DNA from: Paenisporosarcina sp. HGH0030
GTDB taxonomy: Bacteria > Bacillota > Bacilli > Bacillales_A > Planococcaceae
Assembly (NCBI RefSeq): GCF_000411295.1
Contig: NZ_KE150421.1
Location: 1,883,451 to 1,947,450 of the forward strand
DNA length: 64,000 nt
Reading direction: 5' to 3'
Below are positions 43,835 to 53,075 of the stretch, one piece after another. The position numbers were made by a program, and so were the translations under genes. The notes beneath the pieces were generated by a model. That model was not told the DNA's origin. It was given only the letters and a program-made list of their open reading frames with translations, and searched no databases. Within the stretch, counting starts at the first letter, position 1; each line of letters opens with the position of its first letter.

Positions 43835-46060
43835 TTAGCTTGAGCAAGACTCACATTCCATCATTTCCACCGATGTGGAGCGCACATAATAGGTCGTTTT
43901 CAAACCACTTGCCCACGCATCCAGATGCAAGTCCAGCAATTCTTTCGCCTTAATTGTGTTTTGTACATATAAATTCAACGATACGCCTTGATCGATATGG
44001 CGTTGTCGTGCAGCGTTCTGTTTTAATGTCCAATGCTGATTGATGAAGTACGCGGACTTATAAAACCATGTTGTTTCTTGATTCAAGTCAGGTACTGTTA
44101 CCGGAATTTTGTAGTCTTTCTTCTCTTCCGAATAGCTTTTTTGGAATATAGGATCGATGCTTGCTGTACTTCCTGCCAATATCGACGTGGAAGAATTCGG
44201 TGCGACGGCCATGAGATACCCGTTTCTCACGCCATTCATGGCAACATCCAGACGAAGTTCACGCCATTTCAATGAATCGTAACCACGGGATTCAAAGTAC
44301 TCTCCCGTATGGAATGCTGATCCAACGAATAATGGATAAGGTCCTTTTTCACGAGAGATATTCATGGATGCTTGCACTGTCAAATAAGCAATCTCCTCAT
44401 ACAATTCATCCGCAAATTCTACCGCTTCGTCAGATTCCCATCGAATTCCTTTCAGCGCTAATAAGTGATGCCAGCCAAATGTTCCAAGTCCGATTCCACG
44501 GTATCTTGCGTTTGTTCGTTCTGCCTGTGGCACTGGAATCATGTTCAGATCGATGACATTGTCGAGCATGCGTACTTGTACTTCGATCAATCTTTCCAAC
44601 ACACCAGCTGGAACTGCTTTTCCTAAATTGATGGAGGACAAGTTACACACGACAAAATCACCAGGCTTACGGCGTGTGACTATGACATCGTCTTCCAACG
44701 TGATCGATTCAAATTCTGTCGCACTCATATTTTGAAAAATTTCCGTGCACAAGTTACTGCTGTAAATCATGCCTTCATGTTTATTTGAATTTCTTCGATT
44801 TACTTCGTCTCTATAAAACATAAATGGCACACCCGTTTCCAGTTGGCTGCGCATGATGCGTTTCATAATATCAATGGCCGGCATTACTTCTCTCGATAAC
44901 TGTTCGTTCGCTACACACTCTTCATATTTATCTCGGAAAGCACCTTCCCCCCGGGTTTCATCGTAGAAATCTTCTAGAGAATAACCCATGACAGTACGTA
45001 CTTCATGCGGGTCAAATAGTGTCCATTCTTCGCGTGCTTCGACTTTCTCCATGAAAATATCCGGTAGGCACACACCTGTGAAAATATCATGTGCGCGTAA
45101 TCGTTCATCCCCGTTGTTTAGCTTCAAATCTAGGAAAGGCAAGATGTCCTTATGCCACACATCCAAATATACGGCAATCGCTCCTTGTCGTTGACCGAGT
45201 TGATCGACGCTGACCGCTGTATTATTCAATTGCTTGATCCACGGCAGCACACCGCTCGATGCTCCCTTGTATCCTCGGATTGAGGAACCTCTGCTTCTCA
45301 CTTTCCCCATGTAAATGCCTATACCACCGCCATATTTCGATAGCGTGGCAACATCTGTATTCGAGTCATAAATCCCTTGCAGACTGTCGTCAACTGTATC
45401 GATGAAGCAACTCGATAATTGCCCATGTGGCTTCCCTGCATTGGAAAGGGTTGGTGTTGCAACGGTCATATACAAGTTACTCATTGCCCAGTACGCTTCC
45501 TTCACTTTCTCCAAGCGATTCACGGTTTCGTTTTGCATTAACGTCATAGCAATGATGAGCCATCGTTCTTGCGGTAGCTCTGCGGGTGAAAGGTCGTAAT
45601 CTCTTGCCACGTAACGGTCCATCAATGTCTTTAATCCAATATATGTGAATAGTCCATCGCGTTCCGGTTCAAGCACTTCACCTAATGCTTTGATTTCTTC
45701 TTTACTATAGGTCTTCAGGAGACGGGCATTATATAAACCCTTGTCCGATAAGCGCTGAAGGTGTTTCTCAAAATCCTTATACACATTTTGACTTGAACAT
45801 TCTCGACTTACAGCGAGTTCGCTGTAAACTTGTGCCAAGTAAACACGTGCAGCGACGAAAGTCCAGTATGGTTGCTCTTCATCTAGATGACTAAGTGACT
45901 CCATTACCATGGCTTTTGACCACTGTTCATCGGTTGCTTGTGGATTTTTCTTCAGCCATTTTTCATGGGCACGCAACAAGGGAGCCAACTCATTCTCTTT
46001 AAACTGCTCCAGCAGTTGATCTATCAGTATTTCTTTGTCTGTTAATACCTTTTGTACCAT
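43835..46060 (-). CDS. nrdA: class Ia ribonucleotide reductase, alpha subunit
   Basis: About 741 residues, the catalytic subunit reducing ribonucleoside diphosphates. SSCFIDTVDDSLQGIYDSNT carries the first active-site Cys; CNLSSINLGKAV carries the thiyl-radical Cys, with the other redox Cys in the SSNLCTEIFQN block region; GTFGWHHLLAL and the loop-2 region SRGSSIRGYKGASSGVLPWI follow family order. The C-terminal MECESCSS is the thioredoxin-reducible pair. No ATP-cone is evident at the N-terminus. Many Bacilli use class Ib NrdEF instead. I chose ATG 46058-46060 (MVQKVLTDKE). Confidence 0.94.
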   Translation of the reverse strand: MVQKVLTDKEILIDQLLEQFKENELAPLLRAHEKWLKKNPQATDEQWSKAMVMESLSHLDEEQPYWTFVAARVYLAQVYSELAVSRECSSQNVYKDFEKHLQRLSDKGLYNARLLKTYSKEEIKALGEVLEPERDGLFTYIGLKTLMDRYVARDYDLSPAELPQERWLIIAMTLMQNETVNRLEKVKEAYWAMSNLYMTVATPTLSNAGKPHGQLSSCFIDTVDDSLQGIYDSNTDVATLSKYGGGIGIYMGKVRSRGSSIRGYKGASSGVLPWIKQLNNTAVSVDQLGQRQGAIAVYLDVWHKDILPFLDLKLNNGDERLRAHDIFTGVCLPDIFMEKVEAREEWTLFDPHEVRTVMGYSLEDFYDETRGEGAFRDKYEECVANEQLSREVMPAIDIMKRIMRSQLETGVPFMFYRDEVNRRNSNKHEGMIYSSNLCTEIFQNMSATEFESITLEDDVIVTRRKPGDFVVCNLSSINLGKAVPAGVLERLIEVQVRMLDNVIDLNMIPVPQAERTNARYRGIGLGTFGWHHLLALKGIRWESDEAVEFADELYEEIAYLTVQASMNISREKGPYPLFVGSAFHTGEYFESRGYDSLKWRELRLDVAMNGVRNGYLMAVAPNSSTSILAGSTASIDPIFQKSYSEEKKDYKIPVTVPDLNQETTWFYKSAYFINQHWTLKQNAARQRHIDQGVSLNLYVQNTIKAKELLDLHLDAWASGLKTTYYVRSTSVEMMECESCSS

Positions 46061-46098
46061 ATGTATACCCACTCCAATTCAACAATTTCAGAAACACA

Positions 46099-46138
46099 AA
46101 AAAGCGATGGAACAGCCTCTTCGGCTGAGCCATCGCTC
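46099..46138 (-). terminator. riboswitch terminator in the nrdAB leader
   Basis: On the mRNA strand AGCGATGG and CCATCGCT pair around a second stem CAGCC/GGCTG with a GAAG loop; six T follow. It lies between the cobalamin aptamer and nrdA, so it is the likely expression platform. Confidence 0.88.
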
Positions 46139-46254
46139 AAGATTGAAAGAATGGAAAGGAGTAGAATTGGTTTGCGAGAAAATGGAATTTCGCTCGCTAC
46201 AAATAGCTCGCTTCCACTCCTCAACCCCCGAAGAAAGTGTTGCTTCATCGAAAA

Positions 46255-46405
46255 AAAAGGCAGGTCTCCTGGCTCGTGCATTATCCTTCCGTACCCTTCC
46301 CATGCTGATGCACAGTGGACTTTGTACAGTCGTTTACACTTACAGTTGCGGGGACAGCTTCGGCATGTACCGAATTCCCTTTTAAACCATTACTGGTACC
46401 TCTTT
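46255..46405 (-). ncRNA. cobalamin (AdoCbl) riboswitch
   Basis: The minus strand carries the diagnostic blocks in order: AAAAGGGAATTCGGT, the B12 box-like GCTGTCCCCGCAACTGTAAG, GTCCACTGTGC, CATGGGAAGG and GAGCCAGGAGACCTGCC. It sits in the nrdAB leader between the promoter and an intrinsic terminator. Adenosylcobalamin binding should end transcription before nrdA. Confidence 0.95.
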
Positions 46406-46414
46406 TTCGTTTGT

Positions 46415-46461
46415 ACACTATATATTGTGTTTTACATAATATCCAATCTAACATATAGTGT
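46415..46461 (-). promoter_or_regulatory. nrdAB promoter with paired NrdR boxes
   Basis: ACACTATATATTGTGT at 46415-46430 matches the NrdR box consensus fully; a second, weaker box lies at 46446-46461, starting 31 bp away (three helical turns), the usual spacing. On the minus strand a -35 TTGGAT (46441-46446) and a -10 TATAGT (46417-46422) with an 18-bp spacer overlap the boxes, so NrdR would block polymerase. Confidence 0.82.
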
Positions 46462-46497
46462 TTTTTCTTACAACCGATGAATCATCGCTGAATTCGT

Positions 46498-46953
46498 TCA
46501 ACCCTTATCTACACTAGCCAATTCGCTTAAAAAATATTTTTTGTCTGGTTCTTTCGCGATATTTTCGGCCGCTACTTGCCCGCGTGCCAACCAAATATTC
46601 ATTGACTCAGAATTGCCCCTACACTTTTCTGCACGTGCTATGGATTCATAAGCAAAGGCTAAATCAAAATCGCCAAATCCTTCCGCTTCACATAGTTCTG
46701 TACCCGCCACGCCGTAAAAATATGCTGTATCACCTTGTCCGAGAATGACATGGACACGGGACACTTGCCAATAGCCTCTAGCCAAATTAAGCTTTGTGCC
46801 GATTTGGCGCCAATGATAGAGCGAAGCATATGCCTTCTCCAGCATTTGTGAATCCTCATCACCTGTTCGGTCTTTCTTCTCCATCAAATCCCATGTTTCA
46901 TTAAACAATCGAACCGCGATTGTACGGTGATCGATACTTATCGTCTCAGTCAT
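46498..46953 (-). CDS. hypothetical TPR-like protein
   Basis: A 151-residue soluble, helical protein. ARGYWQVSRVHVILGQGDTA followed by YFYGVAGTELCEAEGFGDFD and LAFAYESIARAEKCRG looks like successive helix-turn-helix repeats of the tetratricopeptide type. The N-terminus HRTIAVRLFNETWDLMEKKD is a family-like start seen in small Bacillales proteins of unknown role. ATG 46953 follows AAAGGGGAT. It is alone, with a 260-bp AT-rich gap on its 5' side in which I see nothing else. Confidence 0.65.
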   Translation of the reverse strand: MTETISIDHRTIAVRLFNETWDLMEKKDRTGDEDSQMLEKAYASLYHWRQIGTKLNLARGYWQVSRVHVILGQGDTAYFYGVAGTELCEAEGFGDFDLAFAYESIARAEKCRGNSESMNIWLARGQVAAENIAKEPDKKYFLSELASVDKG

Positions 46954-47175
46954 GTTGTCTATCCCCTTTTCTCAATTCTTTGTATTCACTTATTACCCAT
47001 GGGGCAAATTAGACGTTATTTCGTATCCTATGTAAATGTGTTTGCTAGTCTAACCAATTATATTCGACAGAAACAGTCTGCTTCCTTTCAAGCCTTAAAT
47101 TAACTCTATTCGCTGTTTCCACCATTCTATTTGCGCATCACAGAAAAACTCGCGGATTCTCCTCTTTTCCACAAA

Positions 47176-47205
47176 CAAAAAAACGGCCTCATATTGAGAC
47201 CGTTT
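47176..47205 (-). terminator. terminator of uppP
   Basis: On the minus strand AACGGTCTC and GAGGCCGTT pair, followed by seven T. Confidence 0.85.
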
Positions 47206-47214
47206 TCGAATCCA

Positions 47215-48042
47215 TTATAGAACATAAATCACGAACAACACTGCCGCCAATACCAATCGATAAATTGCGAATGGCGTCAATTTCACGTGTTCGATTAACT
47301 TCAGGAAGAACTTGATGGAAATCAGCGCAAATACGAAAGCACTGATAAATCCTACGACATAAAACGAAGTATCGCTTGGATTTATATCCTCCCAGTTTTT
47401 CAAAAGGGACAAGAAGCTAGCACCGAACATGATCGGAACAGCCATGATAAATGTAAAATCAGCTGCCGTCCGGTGACTCATCCCGAACAATACACCACCT
47501 GAAATGGTCGCACCCGAACGAGAAAAACCTGGCCATAACGATAAACATTGCACAAGCCCAACAGTGAATGCCTGCTTGTATGTAATTTGATCCAACGTCT
47601 GTGTTTTCGGTTTTTTAGGTCCGAATTTATCAGCCACAATCATTAAAATCGCACCAATAACCAAGCCAATTAATACCGTCTCGGTACGGAATAAATGTTC
47701 ATCAATAAAGTCTTCGAACAATACCCCCAGCACACCAGCCGGGATTAAACCTACGATTACATGCGTCAATTTTAACTTTGAGCCTGTAGTTGTATCTTTC
47801 ATTTTATAAAGACCAACCAAACTGAATAAACGTTTCCAGAACACCACAATTACCGCCAAAATCGATCCAAGCTGAATAAAGATTTTAAACGAGTTAGCCG
47901 AAGGTTTCCCAAGAAACTCAGATGTTTTTAACCACATATCGTCCACAATAATTAAATGTCCGGTAGAAGAAACGGGTGCAAACTCCGTCATCCCCTCCAC
48001 AAATCCTAATATTAACGCTTTAAGCAAATCAAATAGTTCCAT
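47215..48042 (-). CDS. uppP: undecaprenyl-diphosphatase
   Basis: A 275-residue membrane enzyme (BacA/UppP) that dephosphorylates undecaprenyl pyrophosphate to regenerate the lipid carrier of wall synthesis. [20 protein letters not shown] carries the E/Q-rich motif and [20 protein letters not shown] the PGxSRSxxT motif; around eight helices are present. It also gives low-level bacitracin tolerance in many species. It starts 9 bp after the DedA gene in the same operon. Confidence 0.95.
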   Translation of the reverse strand: MELFDLLKALILGFVEGMTEFAPVSSTGHLIIVDDMWLKTSEFLGKPSANSFKIFIQLGSILAVIVVFWKRLFSLVGLYKMKDTTTGSKLKLTHVIVGLIPAGVLGVLFEDFIDEHLFRTETVLIGLVIGAILMIVADKFGPKKPKTQTLDQITYKQAFTVGLVQCLSLWPGFSRSGATISGGVLFGMSHRTAADFTFIMAVPIMFGASFLSLLKNWEDINPSDTSFYVVGFISAFVFALISIKFFLKLIEHVKLTPFAIYRLVLAAVLFVIYVL

Positions 48043-48051
48043 AATATCTCC

Positions 48052-48663
48052 TTATGCTCTTCTTTTTCGGAATCGTAAATACCACCAGATTACGGCAAGT
48101 CCTGCAAGTACAAGCAAGACGTAAACAATATTTGAATACACGTCCATTACGCCAACGATTGATTCCCAGTTATCGCCCACTGCTGCTCCGACCGATACTA
48201 AAATCGTATTCCAAATAAGTGTTCCTAATGTCGTAAATAACAAAAACAATCCAAATTTCATATTCGACATCCCGGCAGGAATCGAAATCAGACTGCGAAT
48301 CAATGGAATCAAGCGGCAAAACAATACAGTCCAAATGCCATATTTATCAAACCAGCTATCTGCTTTGTAAATATCTTTTCTCGTTAAACGTAAAACACGT
48401 CCATAACGATCCACGATTTTCTCCAAGCGTTTTACATCCAACATTCGACCGATTCCATAAAGAATCACAGCCCCTGCGATAGAACCTGCAGTCGAAACCA
48501 AAATGACACCCATTTCCGTCATACTCGATTGCGTTGTCATATAACCACCAAACGTCAAAATCACTTCTGACGGAATAGGTGGGAAAATATTTTCAAGCAT
48601 GATTAGTAAAAATATACCTATGTAGCCGTACTGGCTCATAATATCAGTAATCCAGTTTTCCAT
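48052..48663 (-). CDS. DedA family membrane protein (possible UptA-type Und-P translocase)
   Basis: A 203-residue DedA-family protein. LENIFPPIPSEVILTFGGYM has the family E-x-x-x-P-x-P-x-E motif; RYGRVLRLTRKDIYKADSWF and FCRLIPLIRSLISIPAGMSN (F/G-R-x-x-P-x-x-R) follow. DedA proteins of the UptA group move undecaprenyl phosphate across the membrane; placement directly before uppP strongly suggests that role here. A general alkaline-phosphatase-like label would be outdated. ATG 48663 follows GGAGGCTGG. Confidence 0.9.
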   Translation of the reverse strand: MENWITDIMSQYGYIGIFLLIMLENIFPPIPSEVILTFGGYMTTQSSMTEMGVILVSTAGSIAGAVILYGIGRMLDVKRLEKIVDRYGRVLRLTRKDIYKADSWFDKYGIWTVLFCRLIPLIRSLISIPAGMSNMKFGLFLLFTTLGTLIWNTILVSVGAAVGDNWESIVGVMDVYSNIVYVLLVLAGLAVIWWYLRFRKRRA

Positions 48664-48732
48664 GTCCAGCCTCCAAGCAACAATTTCTTTCCAACTTCTA
48701 TCGTAACAAGATTAATGGGCTTTTCCCAATAT

Positions 48733-49824
48733 TTATTTCGACGATACTGTAATTTTGATTGACCAAAGCTCCGAACGCGAACCCAATCGAAGCGGCGGAC
48801 CCCAAAACCCAAAGCCAGATGACACAAAAGCGTGCAACTGACCTTTAAGTTTATACCCATAATCAAGCTCAAATAAACGACGTGTGAATAAATGATTTGG
48901 CCACATCTGCCCCCGGTGCGTATGCCCTGATACATGTACATCCACTCCGAGCTCAGCAGGCGTGTCTAAATCAAAAGGCGTATGGTCCATCACAAGCCAT
49001 GGAAGCTCATTCAACTTTGGCTTCAAACTCTCCAAAGACTGTCGCTTCCCATTCGTCGCATCTTCCCTGCCCGTTACATAGAACGCATTTTCCACACAAA
49101 TGGTTTCGTCCAGTAACATGCGGACGCCCGCTCCCCTCATTTCTTCCACAAGAAGCGGAATTTTACGTCCGTAATACTCATGATTACCGACAACTCCGTA
49201 AACACCATATGTCGTCTTCAACTGTCTCATGACCTCGGACATCCCGTCTTTTACAAACCAAATCGGATCATCATCGACCAAATCACCCGCAAGCAACACC
49301 ACATCCGGCTGCTCTGCGTTAGCCAAATTCACAAAACGTTGCAAGTGCTTTTTGTTGGAAAGAAGACCTAAGTGAAAGTCAGATGCTAGTACCAACTTTA
49401 ACTCGCGAAGCGAACCAGAATCCTTGTTGATATGTATTGACTTATAGCGAACAACCGGTGAAAATGCCATATATGTCCCTGCGATGAAAATAATCAGAAA
49501 AATAAACGCCACGATGTTTCCTGTAATAAAAATCGTTTGCTTGGAAGGCCATATCAAATAAACAAGCGTTGCCAGAGGAAATAAAATCAAGCCGTACTGC
49601 ATCACAATGAACCAGTACGACCCGATGATACTGAAATATTTTAGTCCATGGTTAAACTTGCCGATGATGTAGCCAAAAGCACAGACAAACCAGAAGAGAC
49701 CGAACAACACGGGATGAACCGGCATGGCCCACGTTTGTAGCCACTGATACGTGTTATAGCCAAAATAAAAAACAAGTAGTGTATAAATTGCTAGAATAAG
49801 AGTGCCCATACTGATACGTTTCAT
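48733..49824 (-). CDS. membrane metallophosphoesterase
   Basis: A 363-residue protein with four N-terminal helices (about 1-135) and a calcineurin-like phosphoesterase domain. The metal-binding motifs are LVLASDFHLGLL (DxH), LLAGDLVDDD (GDxxD), VGNHEYYG (GNHE) and VSGHTHRGQMWP (GHxH). The closest type is YkuE/YaeI-like enzymes acting at the membrane, perhaps on lipids; the substrate is unknown. It lies 4 bp after the DUF4139 gene, so they form an operon. Confidence 0.9.
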   Translation of the reverse strand: MKRISMGTLILAIYTLLVFYFGYNTYQWLQTWAMPVHPVLFGLFWFVCAFGYIIGKFNHGLKYFSIIGSYWFIVMQYGLILFPLATLVYLIWPSKQTIFITGNIVAFIFLIIFIAGTYMAFSPVVRYKSIHINKDSGSLRELKLVLASDFHLGLLSNKKHLQRFVNLANAEQPDVVLLAGDLVDDDPIWFVKDGMSEVMRQLKTTYGVYGVVGNHEYYGRKIPLLVEEMRGAGVRMLLDETICVENAFYVTGREDATNGKRQSLESLKPKLNELPWLVMDHTPFDLDTPAELGVDVHVSGHTHRGQMWPNHLFTRRLFELDYGYKLKGQLHAFVSSGFGFWGPPLRLGSRSELWSIKITVSSK

Positions 49825-49828
49825 GATG

Positions 49829-51118
49829 CTAATTCACCTTTACATCTTTTCTCCGGTCATACCGAATCGTAAATGCCACTTTCACTTCAGATTTTGCAGG
49901 AACCGGTACAAAGATTTGTATATCGTTATCTTTCCGTTTCCAAGCGTGTGTTGATTCAACTACATCAAATATGCTATAGCTGGTGCCATGATTGATGATA
50001 AGTTCAATTGGGTGGTCTTTTTGATTGCGAATCAAGTATACGACTTCCTCATACTCATAGCCGTCTTTCTTGTATTTAGCCACAACATCACTTTCCACCG
50101 TGACATCAAACGCTTCCCCTGATTTGATGCGGACTAGTTCGCCCGCAGCCGTATGCGGGATGTAATCTTCTCCGATAAATTCAGAAGAACCGTCCTTTGG
50201 ATTTTCTTTGTACAATTTGAATCTCCCTCTTGGAAGTGGGAATCCAAGGCCGTTTTCCGCATCATTTCGGAACGTTAAGTACACTGTTGGATGGGCACTG
50301 TACGCATCCACTTCATATACCGTGTGCGATTTGATTTTGTAGGCAGAAAAAAGTTGAACTTGCTTTTGCTGTCGATTCTCCAGCGTCAGTCTTTCAGGGA
50401 GCGTATATAGATAGTACTCTCCAAATGCCTGACGTTCCGGTTCCACTTCGGCCATGGCACCCTGCTCAAAACTCATCGTTTTTTGCATACGAATTGGCGC
50501 TCGGTTCACTGTCCCCGCCATTAGTTTTATTGTCGCATCGTCAAACGTCATGCCCGAGTTGTTCGTCATCGTTACCCAGCCTGTCAAATCAAAATCATTC
50601 TCCCTAACTTGTGCCACATAGTCCGCTTCCCAACTTAGCCCCCGCGTTAAATACGTAACCCGTACATCTTCTGCCGTTTGTTCTTCAAAACGCCAAACGA
50701 GTGTGGGCTTTAACATCACTTCTTCCGGACCGTCCGGCAAGCGGATCTCCCCTTCTGCATCAAGAACGATTTCTCTTGTCAGCATGTCTGCAAGGACCAA
50801 ACCATTTTGGACGCTTAACAGAAGGTATGTCTTTTCTTCGCCTGTTTTCTTATTGACGATTCTGATTTGATGCCCAACATATTTCTCCAGCAACTTGAGT
50901 CGATCCATCAAGTCATATTCGTAAGTAAGCTCTGTGACTTTTAGACCTTTCACCTGAACGGAATTCGATTCAATCCGTTGTGGTACGTCCGAATAGTAGA
51001 TGATATGATCGTCTGAAAGTGGAGGAATGGAGCGGATTTCTTGAATTAATGCAAAACCAGCATTGTAAATCGTCAGCGCCAAGTCTTTCGTCAGGCTCGC
51101 TGGGATATTGGTCGGCAT
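49829..51118 (-). CDS. DUF4139 domain-containing protein
   Basis: A 429-residue protein. LTIYNAGFALIQEIRSIPPL is the usual N-terminal strand (xVYNxxxALVxExR), and the DUF4139 core includes TYLTRGLSWEADYVAQVREN, GWVTMTNNSGMTFDDATIKL and VYLTFRNDAENGLGFPLPRG. Function is unknown. No signal peptide is present with the chosen start ATG 51116-51118, which follows GAGGAGGTG; the frame is open 27 codons upstream but without a ribosome site. Confidence 0.87.
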   Translation of the reverse strand: MPTNIPASLTKDLALTIYNAGFALIQEIRSIPPLSDDHIIYYSDVPQRIESNSVQVKGLKVTELTYEYDLMDRLKLLEKYVGHQIRIVNKKTGEEKTYLLLSVQNGLVLADMLTREIVLDAEGEIRLPDGPEEVMLKPTLVWRFEEQTAEDVRVTYLTRGLSWEADYVAQVRENDFDLTGWVTMTNNSGMTFDDATIKLMAGTVNRAPIRMQKTMSFEQGAMAEVEPERQAFGEYYLYTLPERLTLENRQQKQVQLFSAYKIKSHTVYEVDAYSAHPTVYLTFRNDAENGLGFPLPRGRFKLYKENPKDGSSEFIGEDYIPHTAAGELVRIKSGEAFDVTVESDVVAKYKKDGYEYEEVVYLIRNQKDHPIELIINHGTSYSIFDVVESTHAWKRKDNDIQIFVPVPAKSEVKVAFTIRYDRRKDVKVN

Positions 51119-51318
51119 AAGAGACACCTCCTCGTTGTTTTTGGAAAGTATATCATGATATGCGTTAAATCCCTTTGCGATACGTTGTATGAAAGACAAG
51201 GCGATTCCATTCTTTGAAACATTCTAGAATATCGTTCAACGCGCAGTCAGAATGCTACGGATAATTCATTCGATAACAATAGTAGTAATTGAAAAAGCAA
51301 CAGAAAAAGCCCTGCCGC

Positions 51319-51870
51319 TTACTCTACTTTCACTAAGGGCCATGTTGCTGACCAGTTCTTTTGCTTAACTCTATCAAAATATATTTGTGATCCTTCAAAA
51401 TAAGGGGTGGGAGAGATTTTCATTGCTAATAAGTCTCTGACTCCATGTGGAGCGCATAAATGAAGTTCCCCTTTGTCATCAAAAGTTATGCCAATAGCTG
51501 TGGCTGTCTCTGGAAATTTTGACATCCCATCTATTGAGGATATATAGGGTTCTACCTTGTTCAAAGTATGCATCCTTGCTTGATTTTTAACGGACCAAGG
51601 AATGGTTGAGTCTAATTTAATTAGTTCTTTTTCATAGAGTTTTTCAATGTGTTCGTCCAAATTTCCCGAATCGAAATAAATGACATCCACATCTGGAAGT
51701 ATGGTTTTTTCAGAAAATCCATGTAATTCATCCCATACTTTTGTTCTTATGAATCCAGCACATATCCACCAGTCGGGTAACTCTAGTGTAGCTGCTTGTC
51801 TGATAACATTCATCATCCACTCGTCATTAAAAATGGCTTCTACAATTTCTAGTTCATTTGATAATTTCAT
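51319..51870 (-). CDS. nucleotidyltransferase family protein (COG3575)
   Basis: A 183-residue protein of the COG3575/DUF925 nucleotidyltransferase-like family. WWICAGFIRTKVWDELHGF and LPDVDVIYFDSGNLDEHIEK carry the conserved W-x-x-x-A-G-x-x-R-x-x-V-W-D and D-x-D-V-x-Y-F-D motifs (two Asp likely binding metal). It is probably cytoplasmic; the substrate is unknown. ATG 51870 follows AAAGAGG. It is a single gene; the 200-bp gap to the DUF4139 gene holds nothing recognisable. Confidence 0.87.
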   Translation of the reverse strand: MKLSNELEIVEAIFNDEWMMNVIRQAATLELPDWWICAGFIRTKVWDELHGFSEKTILPDVDVIYFDSGNLDEHIEKLYEKELIKLDSTIPWSVKNQARMHTLNKVEPYISSIDGMSKFPETATAIGITFDDKGELHLCAPHGVRDLLAMKISPTPYFEGSQIYFDRVKQKNWSATWPLVKVE

Positions 51871-51914
51871 TTTGAACCTCTTTTAATCATCTTCATGGAT
51901 CCTTTTGCCCTCAT

Positions 51915-53066
51915 CTACAGCCCCATTTTCTTCGCGACAATCACTTTCATGATTTCATTGCTGCCTGCATAAATCGAAGCGACTGGAATATCTCGATAAC
52001 GCCTTGCAATTTTATATTCTTCCATATAGCCGTAGCCTCCGTGTAATTGCAAGCATTCACCGGAAATCTTCTTTGCAGTTTCCGTCAGCCAATACTTCGC
52101 CATGGACACTTTTGAGACAATGTCTTTCCCTGCCATATGATCTTCAATCAACGATTCAAGGAATGAATGACCAAGTTCAACTTCGGTGCTCATTTCAACT
52201 AACTTGAATTGCGTGTTCTGGAACGCTCCAACTGGCTTGCCGAATGCTTTACGAGACTTCACATAGTCCAGTGTCATCTCGACCATGTCTTCAGAAGCGG
52301 TTTGAGCTGAAATCGCCACCATCAACCTTTCCTGTTGGAGCTTCTCCATTAAATAAGTGAAACCTTTTCCTTCTTCGCCAAGCAGGTTCTTAGCGGGCAC
52401 TCGACAATCTTCAAAGTACAGCTCTGCTGTATCCTGCGCGTGCATGCCGACTTTGTTCAGCTTGCGTCCACGTGTAAACCCAGCCATTTCTTCCTCGATT
52501 ACCAGCAAGCTGATTCCGCGATGCTTCGGTTCAATTTGTGTATCGGTTTTCACGACAACTACAACTAGATCCGCATTGATGCCATTCGTAATGAAGGTTT
52601 TGGAACCGTTCACAATATACGTATCACCATCAAGAACAGCAGTTGTTTGAATCGCCGCCAAATCAGATCCGGCCCCTGGTTCAGTCATGGCAATAGCGGT
52701 TATATGCTCGCCTGTTACACATCCCGGCAGCCAGCGAGCTTTCTGTTCGTCGTTTCCATACGCTTCAATATAAGGAACCACGATATCGTTGTGCAATCCA
52801 ACTCCTGTCAAGCTCGCTCCAACACGTTCCATCTCTTCACCTATGATGACAGCGTATCGGAAATCAACTTCAAGTCCGCCATATTTCTCTTCAACTTGTG
52901 GGCTTAAATAGCCCATGTCGCCAAGCTTCCGCCAAAAAGATTTAGGAATCATACGGTCTTCTTCCCACTGTTCATAATGAGGAGTCGCTTCTTTTTCCAA
53001 ATATTTGCGAAGCGACTTGCGGAACATTACGTGCTCATCAGTCTCAAAACGGTATTTCCCCATCAA
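51915..53066 (-). CDS. acyl-CoA dehydrogenase (long-chain/isovaleryl type)
   Basis: A 383-residue flavoenzyme. AIAMTEPGAGSDLAAIQTTA, SRKAFGKPVGAFQNTQFKLV and QLHGGYGYMEEYKIARRYRD are intact. The position that holds the catalytic Glu in medium-chain enzymes is Ala here (IYAGSNEIM); in long-chain and isovaleryl-CoA dehydrogenases the base is on another helix, so this fits that branch. It is the last gene of the thiolase-SDR-dehydrogenase operon under FadR, so fatty-acid beta-oxidation is the likely pathway. ATG 53066 follows AAGGAGGAG. Confidence 0.93.
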   Translation of the reverse strand: MMGKYRFETDEHVMFRKSLRKYLEKEATPHYEQWEEDRMIPKSFWRKLGDMGYLSPQVEEKYGGLEVDFRYAVIIGEEMERVGASLTGVGLHNDIVVPYIEAYGNDEQKARWLPGCVTGEHITAIAMTEPGAGSDLAAIQTTAVLDGDTYIVNGSKTFITNGINADLVVVVVKTDTQIEPKHRGISLLVIEEEMAGFTRGRKLNKVGMHAQDTAELYFEDCRVPAKNLLGEEGKGFTYLMEKLQQERLMVAISAQTASEDMVEMTLDYVKSRKAFGKPVGAFQNTQFKLVEMSTEVELGHSFLESLIEDHMAGKDIVSKVSMAKYWLTETAKKISGECLQLHGGYGYMEEYKIARRYRDIPVASIYAGSNEIMKVIVAKKMGL

Positions 53067-53075
53067 GACTCCTCC

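Noticed and set aside
46035-46480. Several overlapping ORFs of 70-140 codons upstream of nrdA on both strands
   Set aside because: They cover the cobalamin riboswitch and its terminator and lack ribosome sites or protein-family similarity.
48636-48941. 101-codon minus-strand ORF between the DedA and metallophosphoesterase genes
   Set aside because: Mostly a shadow of the metallophosphoesterase C-terminus in another frame.
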